Source: Gemmatimonadaceae bacterium (GTDB lineage Bacteria; Gemmatimonadota; Gemmatimonadetes; Gemmatimonadales; Gemmatimonadaceae). From it: a stretch of DNA of 64,000 nucleotides. Where the stretch lies: positions 1-64,000 of the forward strand of contig JADKJT010000034.1 in NCBI GenBank assembly GCA_016720905.1, written 5' to 3'. A program made the position numbers and the translations under genes. Below are positions 8,150 to 16,322 of this stretch, piece after piece; the first letter of the stretch is position 1, and each line of letters starts with the position of its first letter. The notes beneath the pieces were generated by a model, which saw only the letters and a list, made by a program, of their open reading frames with translations, ran no database searches and had not been told where the DNA came from.

Positions 8150-8218
8150 TGACAGGGGCTAAGTTGAGTTAAACTGGCTAACATCATGAGCATGGTGTAT
8201 TTTATGCTAAACGTCAAT
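8150..8218. promoter_or_regulatory. Divergent promoter region with AGCAT-N10-ATGCT inverted repeat
   Basis: This AT-rich stretch separates the Rrf2 regulator from the divergent cytochrome b operon. It contains an inverted repeat AGCAT (8189-8193) and ATGCT (8204-8208) around a T-rich centre (TGTATTTT). A second short pair, GTTA and TAAC, flanks AACTGGC just upstream. The size and AT-rich core suit an Rrf2/NsrR operator. Its position just upstream of 8219 argues that translation of the cytochrome b gene starts at 8219 rather than at the ATG codons at 8186, 8192 or 8204. Confidence 0.45.
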
Positions 8219-9784
8219 ATGCACTTTCTCAAACGCCCGCTCCGTCGCCTCCTCGCCAGCCTCGAGGCCGCCCTCACCCGGATGTTCGGGTGGGAATGGA
8301 ACCCCATGCATCAGGCCGGTACGGTATCCGTCCTCATGCTGCTGGTGCTCCTCGCCACGGGGCTGTACCTGGTCCTCTTCTATAGGGTCGGTGCGCCGGC
8401 AGCGTCGGTGGCGCGCATCGCCGCCGATCCCTGGCTGGGCGCGTGGATTCGCACCCTGCACCGGTACGCGACCGACGTCTTCCTGATCGCGGCCGTGCTC
8501 CACGCCCTGCGCATCTTTGCCCAGGATCGCAGCTGGGGCCCTCGCACAATTGCCTGGATCTCGGGGCTCGCGCTGTTTGGCGCCGGGATGGTGTTGGCCT
8601 GGACGGGGTTCGTCATGGTCTGGGATACGTTCGGCGAACGCCTCGCGCGCGAAGGCGGTCGACTGCTGGACGTGCTGCCAATTTTTTCCGAGCCGCTCAG
8701 CCGCATCTTTGCCGGCGATGGTCCGGTGCCGAACGCGTTCTTCTTCGTCAATCTGTTCATCCATATCGCGCTCCCGTTGGGATTGGGTGTTGCGCTCTGG
8801 TTGCATGTCTCACGACTGGCGCGCCCGGTATTGCTCCCTCCCAAGCGCCTGCAGTGGGGCATTGTGGGTGTGTTGACGGTGGCTTCGGTTTTTGCACCCG
8901 CTCCGCTGGGGCCTGCGGCCAATCCGCTGCACCTCGCCATCGACACGCCAACCGATGTCATCGTGGCGTGGTGGCTACCGCTGTCCGAACGACTGTCGCC
9001 GGGGATGGCGTGGAGTGTGGGGTTCGTAGTCCTGATGGTGGCGCTGGCGGTGCCGCGACTGACCCAGCGACCGCGCACCAACAGTTGGGCACCCAGCACG
9101 GTTGACCCGAGACTCTGCACGGGCTGCAACCAGTGTCCGCAGGACTGCCCGTGGGAAGCCATCACCATGGTCGCGCGCGACGATGATCGCCCGACGCTTG
9201 TGGCGCGCGTCGATCCGTCGCTCTGCGTCAGTTGCGGCATCTGCGCCGGATCATGCGCGCCCATGGGCGTAGGTCCCCCCGGACGCAGTGGCCGAGACCA
9301 GCTGAACGCGCTGCGAACGGTCACCTTCCCTTCGCTTGCCAGCGCATCGGAACCGCCCACCATCGCCGTGGCCTGCGCACAAGCACCGGTCGCGCACCTC
9401 GACGCCCTGCGCGCACGCGGCGCGCACGTGCATATGGTCACCTGTGTCGGTAACCTGCATTCGTCCGTCATCGAACTCTTCGTGCGCAACGGGGCACCCG
9501 GAGTCATCGTGTTCGCGTGCCCACCACGCGATTGCGTCGGACGCGAAGGCCCCAAGTGGTTACATGAACGGTTGTTCAATGATCGGGAAGCCGAACTTCA
9601 ACCGCGCGTGGACCGACGCCGGGTGCGCATGTCCACCATCGCACCAGGTAACCTCTCGGGCACCGTCACGGCCTTCGAACAGTTCGGTCGCGACCTGTCC
9701 GCGCTCGCGCCCATTGAACCGGAACAGAATCTCGACATCGACCTGCTCTGCGAGCCGGTTCCCTTGGAGGAGTCCGCGTCGTGA
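8219..9784 (+). CDS. Cytochrome b6-like / 2[4Fe-4S] ferredoxin / MvhD-like fusion protein
   Basis: Three-part redox protein of about 521 residues. Residues 1-230 are a cytochrome b N-terminal (b6-type) four-helix domain with two histidine pairs for two hemes (LHRYATD, VLHALRIF, LFIHIALP, LWLHVSR). After two more hydrophobic segments, a ferredoxin domain at about 300-345 has two complete clusters (CTGCNQCPQDCP and CVSCGICAGSCAP). The C-terminal part (about 365-485) resembles the MvhD/FlpD hydrogenase/heterodisulfide reductase iron-sulfur subunit (VTCVGNLHSS, VIVFACPPRDCVGREG). It should move electrons between the quinone pool and a soluble or cluster-bearing partner. In-frame ATGs at 8186, 8192 and 8204 are possible starts. 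The stop overlaps the next gene. Confidence 0.82.
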   Translation: MHFLKRPLRRLLASLEAALTRMFGWEWNPMHQAGTVSVLMLLVLLATGLYLVLFYRVGAPAASVARIAADPWLGAWIRTLHRYATDVFLIAAVLHALRIFAQDRSWGPRTIAWISGLALFGAGMVLAWTGFVMVWDTFGERLAREGGRLLDVLPIFSEPLSRIFAGDGPVPNAFFFVNLFIHIALPLGLGVALWLHVSRLARPVLLPPKRLQWGIVGVLTVASVFAPAPLGPAANPLHLAIDTPTDVIVAWWLPLSERLSPGMAWSVGFVVLMVALAVPRLTQRPRTNSWAPSTVDPRLCTGCNQCPQDCPWEAITMVARDDDRPTLVARVDPSLCVSCGICAGSCAPMGVGPPGRSGRDQLNALRTVTFPSLASASEPPTIAVACAQAPVAHLDALRARGAHVHMVTCVGNLHSSVIELFVRNGAPGVIVFACPPRDCVGREGPKWLHERLFNDREAELQPRVDRRRVRMSTIAPGNLSGTVTAFEQFGRDLSALAPIEPEQNLDIDLLCEPVPLEESAS

Positions 9785-10410
9785 ACGCCACTCGCCTTCT
9801 GACATCTGGAGTGGCTGCCGTCGTCGGCACGGCGCTTCTGGCGTATCTCTCGGCGGCTCCTGTTCCCTATCACGCGCCGGAGTCGGCGCGCCTCCGACTT
9901 TCGTGGAGTGCGCGCCCGGAGCGAATTGAGGTCTGCCACACGCTCTCCGACGAAGAACTGGCCCGACTCGCCGAGCACATGCGACAACGTGTGTCGTGTG
10001 AAGGGGTGTTTGCCACCTACACGCTGCGTATTGGCGTGGATGGACGGGTGATCGGCGAATCCGTGGTTCGCGGTGCGGGAATGCGGAACGACCGACCGCT
10101 GTATCTGCTGCGCGACTACACGGTGCCGCCCGGGACGCATCGTTTCCAGGTGTCGCTGACTCGACGGGAAAAAACCGACGACGACGCGGCCGCGTTTGCC
10201 AAGGCCGTCGTGCCTGAGGTGGACACCGGCCTGTACGCCGGGCGAGCGCAGCGGGAAGCCACCGAACACTCGCGACGCGCCCGCGCGGCCATTCCGGCCA
10301 GCCTGACACTGGACACGGTGTTTTCCCTGACACCGCAACACGTCGCGCTCGTCACCTTCAATGCCGAACGTCGAACTCTAGAACTTCACGCGGAGTCGCC
10401 CAGGCGATGA
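9781..10410 (+). CDS. Membrane-anchored periplasmic protein of unknown function
   Basis: Protein of 209 residues that I do not recognise. A hydrophobic N-terminal segment (LLTSGVAAVVGTALLAYLSAA) should act as anchor or signal. The exported part has two cysteines about 20 residues apart (EVCHTLSDEE and VSCEGVF) and beta-rich sequence ending near HVALVTFNAERRTL. It has no heme-binding CxxCH and no known metal motif. The GTG start overlaps the preceding stop and the C-terminus overlaps ctaA, so it is tightly coupled to both and may help assemble or feed the respiratory enzyme. Confidence 0.65.
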   Translation: MNATRLLTSGVAAVVGTALLAYLSAAPVPYHAPESARLRLSWSARPERIEVCHTLSDEELARLAEHMRQRVSCEGVFATYTLRIGVDGRVIGESVVRGAGMRNDRPLYLLRDYTVPPGTHRFQVSLTRREKTDDDAAAFAKAVVPEVDTGLYAGRAQREATEHSRRARAAIPASLTLDTVFSLTPQHVALVTFNAERRTLELHAESPRR

Positions 10411-11420
10411 ACACCCAGTCGGACATGCGCGTACGGCGCTGGCTGCTGATATCGGCGGCGGCGGTCGTGCTCGCCGTCGCGATCGGCGGCATCACCCGGC
10501 TCACGGAAAGCGGCCTCTCCATCACTGAATGGCGACCCGTGTCCGGCGTCCTGCCACCCATGTCCAGCGCCGAGTGGAATGAGGCGTACACGGGCTATCT
10601 GGCCATTCCCGAAGCGCAGACGGTGCATCGCGGTATCACGCTGGGCCAGTTCCAGGCGCTGTTCTGGTGGGAATGGGTGCACCGGTTGCTGGCCCGTCTG
10701 GTGGGATTGGTGCTGGCATTGCCGTATTTCGTGCTGCTGGCGCGGGGCCACATTCGCCCGGCCCAGCGCGGGCGGCTGCTGCTGCTCCCCATTCTCGCGG
10801 CCGCCCAGGGCGCCCTGGGGTGGTACATGGTGAAGAGCGGACTTGAGGTCCGCACCGATGTGAGTCCCTATCGACTCACCGCGCACCTCGGCATGGCGCT
10901 CATCATTTACGTGGTGTGTGTATGGACCGCGATGGATCTGGGGGTGCGGCGTTCCACCCGTGATCGCACGCCCATCGCCTTGCATCGATGGATCGTGATC
11001 GGGCTGGTGCTGACCACTGTCACCGTGCTGTCCGGCGGGTTCGTCGCGGGTCTCGATGCGGGAAAGATTTTCAACACGTTCCCGCTGATGGGCGGACAGA
11101 TCGTGCCGCCCGGTTACTGGGGATCCGGCTCGTTGTTGCGCAATGCGTTTGAGAATCCCGTGGCCGCGCAATTTCACCATCGCGTACTGGCAGTGAGCAC
11201 GGCCACCCTGCTGCTCATCATCGCCGCAATCGCCCGACGGACGTCGGTGTCCCCACGGTTGCAGCAGGCCACCAATGCCGCGGGACTGGTCGTGCTGCTG
11301 CAAATTGCATTGGGAATCACCACGCTGCTGCTCAGTGTACCTGTCGCTGTGGGCGTCCTGCATCAAGTCACGGCGCTCGCAGTCCTGACCACCATGTTGG
11401 TTGCCACCCACCGCGCATGA
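10407..11420 (+). CDS. ctaA: Heme A synthase, COX15/CtaA family
   Basis: Polytopic membrane enzyme of 337 residues with eight hydrophobic helices that oxidises heme O to heme A. Family motifs are present: IGGITRLTESGLSITEW near the N-terminus, the first heme-binding histidines in ALFWWEWVHRLLAR and LTAHLGMALI, and the C-terminal half with FVAGLDAGKIFNTFPLMGG and FHHRVLA, plus a last histidine in VLHQVTALAVL. Its location implies that the heme-copper enzyme uses an A-type heme. It overlaps the upstream unknown gene and the downstream tryptophanase gene by four bases each. Confidence 0.92.
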   Translation: MNTQSDMRVRRWLLISAAAVVLAVAIGGITRLTESGLSITEWRPVSGVLPPMSSAEWNEAYTGYLAIPEAQTVHRGITLGQFQALFWWEWVHRLLARLVGLVLALPYFVLLARGHIRPAQRGRLLLLPILAAAQGALGWYMVKSGLEVRTDVSPYRLTAHLGMALIIYVVCVWTAMDLGVRRSTRDRTPIALHRWIVIGLVLTTVTVLSGGFVAGLDAGKIFNTFPLMGGQIVPPGYWGSGSLLRNAFENPVAAQFHHRVLAVSTATLLLIIAAIARRTSVSPRLQQATNAAGLVVLLQIALGITTLLLSVPVAVGVLHQVTALAVLTTMLVATHRA

Positions 11421-12793
11421 AGTTCACCACCATCATCGAACCGTTCCGCATCAAGACGGTCGAACCCATTCGGCAAACCACCGACGCGCAGCGTGCCGCG
11501 GCCATTCGCGCCGCACACTACAACGTCTTCCAGTTGAACGCCGAGGACGTGCTCATCGACCTGCTGACCGATTCGGGCACCGGAGCCATGTCGGTGTACC
11601 AGTGGGCCGGCATGATGAAGGGCGACGAATCATATGCGGGCGGTCGCTCCTTTCACGCCTTCGTGAAATCGGTCACCGAGATCACCGGCTTCCGGCATGT
11701 GATCCCCACGCACCAGGGCCGCGCCGCCGAGCATATCATTACACGCGCCATGCTGGGGCATGGCTCGATCGTGCCCAACAACACGCACTTCGATACCACA
11801 CGGGCCAACGTCGAACACTGCGGTGCCGCGGCGCTCAATCTGCCCATTCATGAAGGGCATGAACCGCAAACCATCCATCCGTTCAAGGGGAACATGGATG
11901 TGGCGGCGCTGGAACGGGTGCTGCACGACAATCCGGGCAACGTGCCGCTGGTGATGATCACGGTCACCAACAACTCCGAAGGCGGGCAACCGGTGAGCAT
12001 GGAGAACATCCGTCGCACGTCGGAGATATGCCGTCGCTACGGCGTGCCGTTTTTCATCGATGCCTGTCGCTTCGCCGAAAATGCCTGGTTCATCAAGACC
12101 CGTGAACCCGGCTACGCCGACAAATCGCCGCTGGAAATTGCGCAGGAGATGTTCCGCCTCGCCGATGGCTGCACCATGAGCGCCAAGAAGGACGGCATGG
12201 CCAACATCGGCGGATTTCTCGCCATGAATGACGATGCGCTGGCGCTCACCTGCCGCAATTCACTCATCCTCACCGAGGGGTTTCCCACCTACGGCGGACT
12301 GGCCGGGTACGATCTGGAAGCCATCGCCGTCGGGTTGTACGAGGCGCTCGACCCGGATTATCTGCACTACCGCATTCGGTCGGTGGAATATCTGGCCGAG
12401 AAGATGATTGCGGCGGGAATTCCCATTGTGCGCCCGGCGGGCGGCCACGCGCTGTACCTGGATGCCAAGAGCTGGCTCCCGCACATCCCGCAACACGAGT
12501 TCCCGGGATGGGCGCTGTCTGTCGCGCTCTATGTCGAGGGCGGTATCCGCGCCGCCGAGATCGGCTCGGTGATGTTCGGTCGTCAACCCGACGGCACCGA
12601 ACGCGCCGCCGATCTCGAACTCGTACGCCTGGCATTCCCGCGGCGCGTGTATACGCAAAGCCACATGGACTATGTCGCTGAAGTGCTCCTCTATCTGAAC
12701 AGCATCGCCCATGAGATCCGAGGCGTGCGCATCGTGGAGCAGCCGGCCGCACTCCGTCACTTCACCGCAAAGTTCGAACCTATGCCCCGCTAG
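11417..12793 (+). CDS. tnaA: Tryptophanase
   Basis: PLP-dependent beta-eliminating lyase of 458 residues that splits tryptophan into indole, pyruvate and ammonia. The PLP lysine is K258 in TMSAKKDG. The segment AAEIGSVMFGRQPDG matches the tryptophanase type (E. coli AVEIGSFLLGRDP) and lacks the arginine of tyrosine phenol-lyase; the end HFTAKFEPM also resembles TnaA. The ATG overlaps the ctaA stop (ATGA), so it is translated with the respiratory genes. No TnaC-like leader peptide is possible in this arrangement, unlike the E. coli operon. Confidence 0.87.
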   Translation: MKFTTIIEPFRIKTVEPIRQTTDAQRAAAIRAAHYNVFQLNAEDVLIDLLTDSGTGAMSVYQWAGMMKGDESYAGGRSFHAFVKSVTEITGFRHVIPTHQGRAAEHIITRAMLGHGSIVPNNTHFDTTRANVEHCGAAALNLPIHEGHEPQTIHPFKGNMDVAALERVLHDNPGNVPLVMITVTNNSEGGQPVSMENIRRTSEICRRYGVPFFIDACRFAENAWFIKTREPGYADKSPLEIAQEMFRLADGCTMSAKKDGMANIGGFLAMNDDALALTCRNSLILTEGFPTYGGLAGYDLEAIAVGLYEALDPDYLHYRIRSVEYLAEKMIAAGIPIVRPAGGHALYLDAKSWLPHIPQHEFPGWALSVALYVEGGIRAAEIGSVMFGRQPDGTERAADLELVRLAFPRRVYTQSHMDYVAEVLLYLNSIAHEIRGVRIVEQPAALRHFTAKFEPMPR

Positions 12794-12828
12794 GTGCGCG
12801 GAGCTGAATCCATAACGGGAGTGTCATC

Positions 12829-14220
12829 GTGTCACGCCATCGTAGCTGGGCTGAACCCTGGAAAATCAAAGTCGTCGAACCGATTCACATGACGACCGCC
12901 GCCGACCGCGACGTGCACATCCGCGAAGCCGGCTACAACACCTTCCTCCTCCGTTCGGCTGATGTCTACATCGACCTGCTGACTGACTCCGGCACCAACG
13001 CCATGTCGGATCGGCAGTGGGCCGGCATGATGATGGGCGATGAGGCCTATGCCGGATCGAGGAATTTCTACGCGCTTGAGGAGGCGGTGCGATCGCACTA
13101 CGGATTTCCCGAGCTCATTCCCACGCATCAGGGGCGTGGCGCCGAGAACATCCTGTCCAAGATCCTCATCAAGCCCGGCGACCATGTGCCGGGCAACATG
13201 TACTTCACCACCACGCGACTGCATCAGGAACTGGCGGGTGCCACGTTTCACGACGTGATCATCGATGCCGCGCATGACCCATCGTCGGACCATCCCTTCA
13301 AGGGCGATGTCGACCTGGAGAAACTTGACGCCCTGGTTCGCGCCGTGGGGGCGGACCATGTGCCGTACATTTCGGTCGCCGCCACGGTGAATTTGGCGGG
13401 TGGACAGCCCATACAACTGTCCAACCTGCGCGCCGTGGCCGAATACTGTCATGAACGGGGGATCCTCGTCATTCTCGACGCCACGCGCGCCGTGGAGAAC
13501 GCGTGGTTCATTCAGCAACGCGAACCCGGCATGCACGGCTATACGGTGGCCGCCATCCTCAAGATGATGTGCGAATACGCGGATGGCGCGACCATGTCCG
13601 GCAAGAAGGATTCGCTGGTGAACATCGGCGGGTGGCTGGGACTGCGCGACGCATCGCTTGCCGAAAAGGCGCGCGGCCTCGTGGTGGTCTATGAGGGGCT
13701 GCACACCTATGGCGGACTGGCCGGTCGCGACATGGAGGCCATGGCCATCGGCATCAGCGAGTCAGTGCAGGAAGACCATATCCGGAGCCGGATCGGCCAG
13801 GTGCACTACCTCGGCCAGCGGTTGATCGACGCCGGCGTTCCGGTCGTGCATCCGTTGGGCGGACACGCCGTGTTTCTCGATGCGGCGGCCATCCTGTCGC
13901 ACCTGCCGCGCGAACAGTTTCCCGCTCAGGCCCTGGCAGCCGCACTCTATCTCGAATCCGGCGTGCGCTCGATGGAACGAGGCACTGTCTCCGCGGGTCG
14001 CGACTCGACAACCGGCGAAAATCGGTATCCGGCGCTTGAACTTGTTCGACTCACCATTCCACGTCGCGTCTACACGCAGGCGCACATGGACGTGGTGGCC
14101 GAAAGCGTGACCGAGGTGTTCAGCGCGCGGAGTTATGTCCGCGGACTGCGTTTCACGTATGAGCCCGAGCTGCTGCGCTTCTTCCAGGCCAGGTTCGATG
14201 TGGTCCCGGAGGTCGTGTAA
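12829..14220 (+). CDS. tpl: Tyrosine phenol-lyase
   Basis: PLP-dependent beta-eliminating lyase of 463 residues that converts tyrosine into phenol, pyruvate and ammonia. It resembles the Citrobacter enzyme along its length: DLLTDSGTNAMSD, the QWAGMMMGDEAYAGS block, PGNMYFTTTR, and PLP lysine K260 in TMSGKKD. The arginine in SVRSMERG-type context (here GVRSMERGTVSAGR) is the residue that defines tyrosine phenol-lyase over tryptophanase. The start is an ATC GTG TCA context at 12829, and 35 bases separate it from tnaA. The two lyases are probably an old tandem duplication with split specificity. Confidence 0.88.
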   Translation: MSRHRSWAEPWKIKVVEPIHMTTAADRDVHIREAGYNTFLLRSADVYIDLLTDSGTNAMSDRQWAGMMMGDEAYAGSRNFYALEEAVRSHYGFPELIPTHQGRGAENILSKILIKPGDHVPGNMYFTTTRLHQELAGATFHDVIIDAAHDPSSDHPFKGDVDLEKLDALVRAVGADHVPYISVAATVNLAGGQPIQLSNLRAVAEYCHERGILVILDATRAVENAWFIQQREPGMHGYTVAAILKMMCEYADGATMSGKKDSLVNIGGWLGLRDASLAEKARGLVVVYEGLHTYGGLAGRDMEAMAIGISESVQEDHIRSRIGQVHYLGQRLIDAGVPVVHPLGGHAVFLDAAAILSHLPREQFPAQALAAALYLESGVRSMERGTVSAGRDSTTGENRYPALELVRLTIPRRVYTQAHMDVVAESVTEVFSARSYVRGLRFTYEPELLRFFQARFDVVPEVV

Positions 14221-14418
14221 GGTCCCCGCAAGAGATGCAAAATGGCCGAAAGTGAGTGGCTCCGGCGAGCCCAACTGGCCGGTCAGACGGGCGCGTCGGG
14301 CACTTCCTGCTTGACGTGACGCTCGCCATCTGCAAGTTGGGGAGTGAACGCTGGGGGAAACCCGTCGGCGCAGGCACCCCGGCATTGGATTGGTCACGCG
14401 CAACCAGGAGACGGAAGC
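14221..14418 (+). other. Intergenic region between tpl and the cNMP-binding gene
   Basis: No gene is visible here. A small perfect hairpin, GGCTC-CGGC-GAGCC, lies at 14258-14271 and could mark the end of the tpl transcript, although no T-run follows. The 3' end carries a good ribosome binding site (AGGAGACGGA) for the ATG at 14419. Confidence 0.4.
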
Positions 14419-14895
14419 ATGCCGGACGCCCTGCTGTCAGTCGTGGAGTCGCACCCGTTCGTCGCCGGACTGGAACCGCGACACATCCAGAAGCTGGCCT
14501 CGATGGCTCGTGATATGTGCTTCGACACGGGCGTGGTGATCTTCCCCGAGGGCGATAGCGGTCGCGAGTTCTATCTGTTGGTCAAGGGCATGGTCGGCCT
14601 TGAGATCACGTCACACGGCGGGGTGCTGCGCGTGCAGACGCTGTACGCCGGCGATGAATTCGGCTGGTCGGCGGTATTGACCGGGAAAAGCAAGGTATTG
14701 CAGGCACGGGCACTCAGTCGCGCCGACGTGCTGGTGTTCGACGGCGTCGAATTGCTGGAAGCCTTCAAGGAAGACCCCGCGTTTGGCCTCGCCTTCACCA
14801 TGCGCCTGCTTGGCGTGGTGTCCGAACGGCTCTCCGCGACGCGCGAGCAGTTGCTGGACTTCTACGCGCCGGAGTCGAAGCGCGCGGGGACGTAA
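14419..14895 (+). CDS. Cyclic nucleotide-binding domain protein without DNA-binding domain
   Basis: Protein of 158 residues with a single cNMP-binding (Crp N-terminal-like) domain: the beta-roll includes VIFPEGDSGREFYLLVKG and the phosphate cassette region DEFGWSAVLTG. A long C-terminal helix follows, but there is no Crp winged helix, so it is not a classical activator. The ATG at 14419 has a Shine-Dalgarno-like GGAGACGGA; upstream ATG 14344 lacks one. It may be a sensory partner protein. It converges on nuoN with only 17 bases between the stops. Confidence 0.75.
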   Translation: MPDALLSVVESHPFVAGLEPRHIQKLASMARDMCFDTGVVIFPEGDSGREFYLLVKGMVGLEITSHGGVLRVQTLYAGDEFGWSAVLTGKSKVLQARALSRADVLVFDGVELLEAFKEDPAFGLAFTMRLLGVVSERLSATREQLLDFYAPESKRAGT

Positions 14896-14907
14896 CGTCC
14901 CCGCGCG
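14881..14907. terminator. Perfect 12-bp inverted repeat between convergent genes
   Basis: CGCGCGGGGACG (14881-14892) pairs perfectly with CGTCCCCGCGCG (14896-14907) around the TAA stop of the cNMP gene. The stem is very GC-rich with a minimal loop and serves both directions between the convergent cNMP gene and nuoN. No T-run follows, so any termination would be of the non-canonical, bidirectional type. Confidence 0.55.
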
Positions 14908-14912
14908 TCGCG

Positions 14913-16322
14913 CTACACCCGCTCCAGCATCCACCCCGGGAAGATCGCCAGCAGCAGCATGGCGACCAGACACAGCAGACTCGCGCCGCGCGCGAACACG
15001 CCGGCTGGTCGATCGCTGTACGCGACCGCCGAATCCGCCGTTGCCGCCGTCGCGTCCGCGCTCATGAACATCAGCTGGATCACGCGCAGGTAGAAGTAGA
15101 TGCCCAGATAGCTGCCAATGAGACCGATTACGGCGTACGTGGTGTAGCCAGCCGCCAGAACGTTCTTGAAGATCAGGAACTTGGCCACGAAGCCCGGGAA
15201 CGGCGGGATGCCTGCCAGGGAAAGCATCGCGATGGCGATCACGCTGGCAGCGAACGGATTGCGATGCCACAGCCCCTTGAGATTGTCCAGACGATCGCGC
15301 TCGGCGTCGTTGTCGCTGGCCGGCAGCGCCGTGAAGGCCAATGCGTTGAGCGTTCCGTACGCAACAACATAGAACAGCACCGCCTGGAACCGTCCCTCGC
15401 CATCACCAAGCAACGCATAGAACAGGTAGCCCGCGTGCGCGATGGACGAATAGGCAATCATGCGGCGGAACGACGGTTGACGCATCGCCGTCAGGTTGCC
15501 CCACACAATGGAGACCAGCGGGAAGATCGCCAGCAAATCAGCCACTGGTGAGACAACCGGCGCCGTTGCGAACAGTCGCACGATGGCCAGCAGCACACCC
15601 GCTTTGATGATCGTCGCCATGTACGCCGTGACCGTCACGCTGGCGCCTTCGTACGCATCCGGCGCCCAGGCGTGGAACGGCACGATCGCAGCCTTGAGGA
15701 AGAACGCCAGCAGGATCAGCACCACGGCCGCGCGCGACATGAGGTCGGTCGCACCCAACGCGGTGGCAAACGTCGAGATCTCCATGGAACCCGATCCACC
15801 GAACAACAGGGAGACGCCCATCAGGAACATCGCCGTCGCCGTGCCGCCAAGCACCAGATACTTGAGCGCCGATTCGGCACTCTCCGGGCGCCGAAAGGCC
15901 AGCACGATCAGTGCATATACCGGCAACGACATCAGCTCGAGACCCAGGAACATGATCAGGAAGCTGTCGGCCGAGATCAGCAGGCACACGCCGTACAGCG
16001 ACGACAACAGCAAGGCCGGGAATTCGCCGCCGTCAAAATCGTCGCGCGACATCAGCAACACCGGCAACGCCAGCCCCAGCACGACGATCTTGGCCAGCAG
16101 CGTCTGTGGCGCAACCGAGAACTGTCCGGGGAACGGCGCCCCACTGAACCCGCTGGCATACATCGAGGCCGCAACGCCGGTGGCCGCGGCCACCGTCGCC
16201 ACCGCCACCCACAACGCGAGTCGCGAATACTTCCCGACAATCTCGATCGCCAGCATCAGCACGATACCCAGCAGCAGCAGATGCTCGGGCAACATGGCGG
16301 AGAACGTGAGTTGACTGTTCAT
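14913..16322 (-). CDS. nuoN: NADH-quinone oxidoreductase subunit N
   Basis: Antiporter-like proton-pumping subunit of complex I, 469 residues with about 14 hydrophobic helices. Conserved antiporter features are visible: the GLELMSLPVYALI region with its key glutamate, the lysine helix FFLKAAIVPFHAWAPDAYEGA, and RRMIAYSSIAHAGYL. It is the last gene of the nuoA-N operon and its start overlaps the nuoM stop by four bases. Confidence 0.95.
   Translation of the reverse strand: MNSQLTFSAMLPEHLLLLGIVLMLAIEIVGKYSRLALWVAVATVAAATGVAASMYASGFSGAPFPGQFSVAPQTLLAKIVVLGLALPVLLMSRDDFDGGEFPALLLSSLYGVCLLISADSFLIMFLGLELMSLPVYALIVLAFRRPESAESALKYLVLGGTATAMFLMGVSLLFGGSGSMEISTFATALGATDLMSRAAVVLILLAFFLKAAIVPFHAWAPDAYEGASVTVTAYMATIIKAGVLLAIVRLFATAPVVSPVADLLAIFPLVSIVWGNLTAMRQPSFRRMIAYSSIAHAGYLFYALLGDGEGRFQAVLFYVVAYGTLNALAFTALPASDNDAERDRLDNLKGLWHRNPFAASVIAIAMLSLAGIPPFPGFVAKFLIFKNVLAAGYTTYAVIGLIGSYLGIYFYLRVIQLMFMSADATAATADSAVAYSDRPAGVFARGASLLCLVAMLLLAIFPGWMLERV

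Noticed and set aside
14300..14418. Riboswitch-like G-rich leader before the cNMP gene
   Set aside because: The sequence has short GC stems but none of the conserved boxes of cobalamin, glycine or other known classes.
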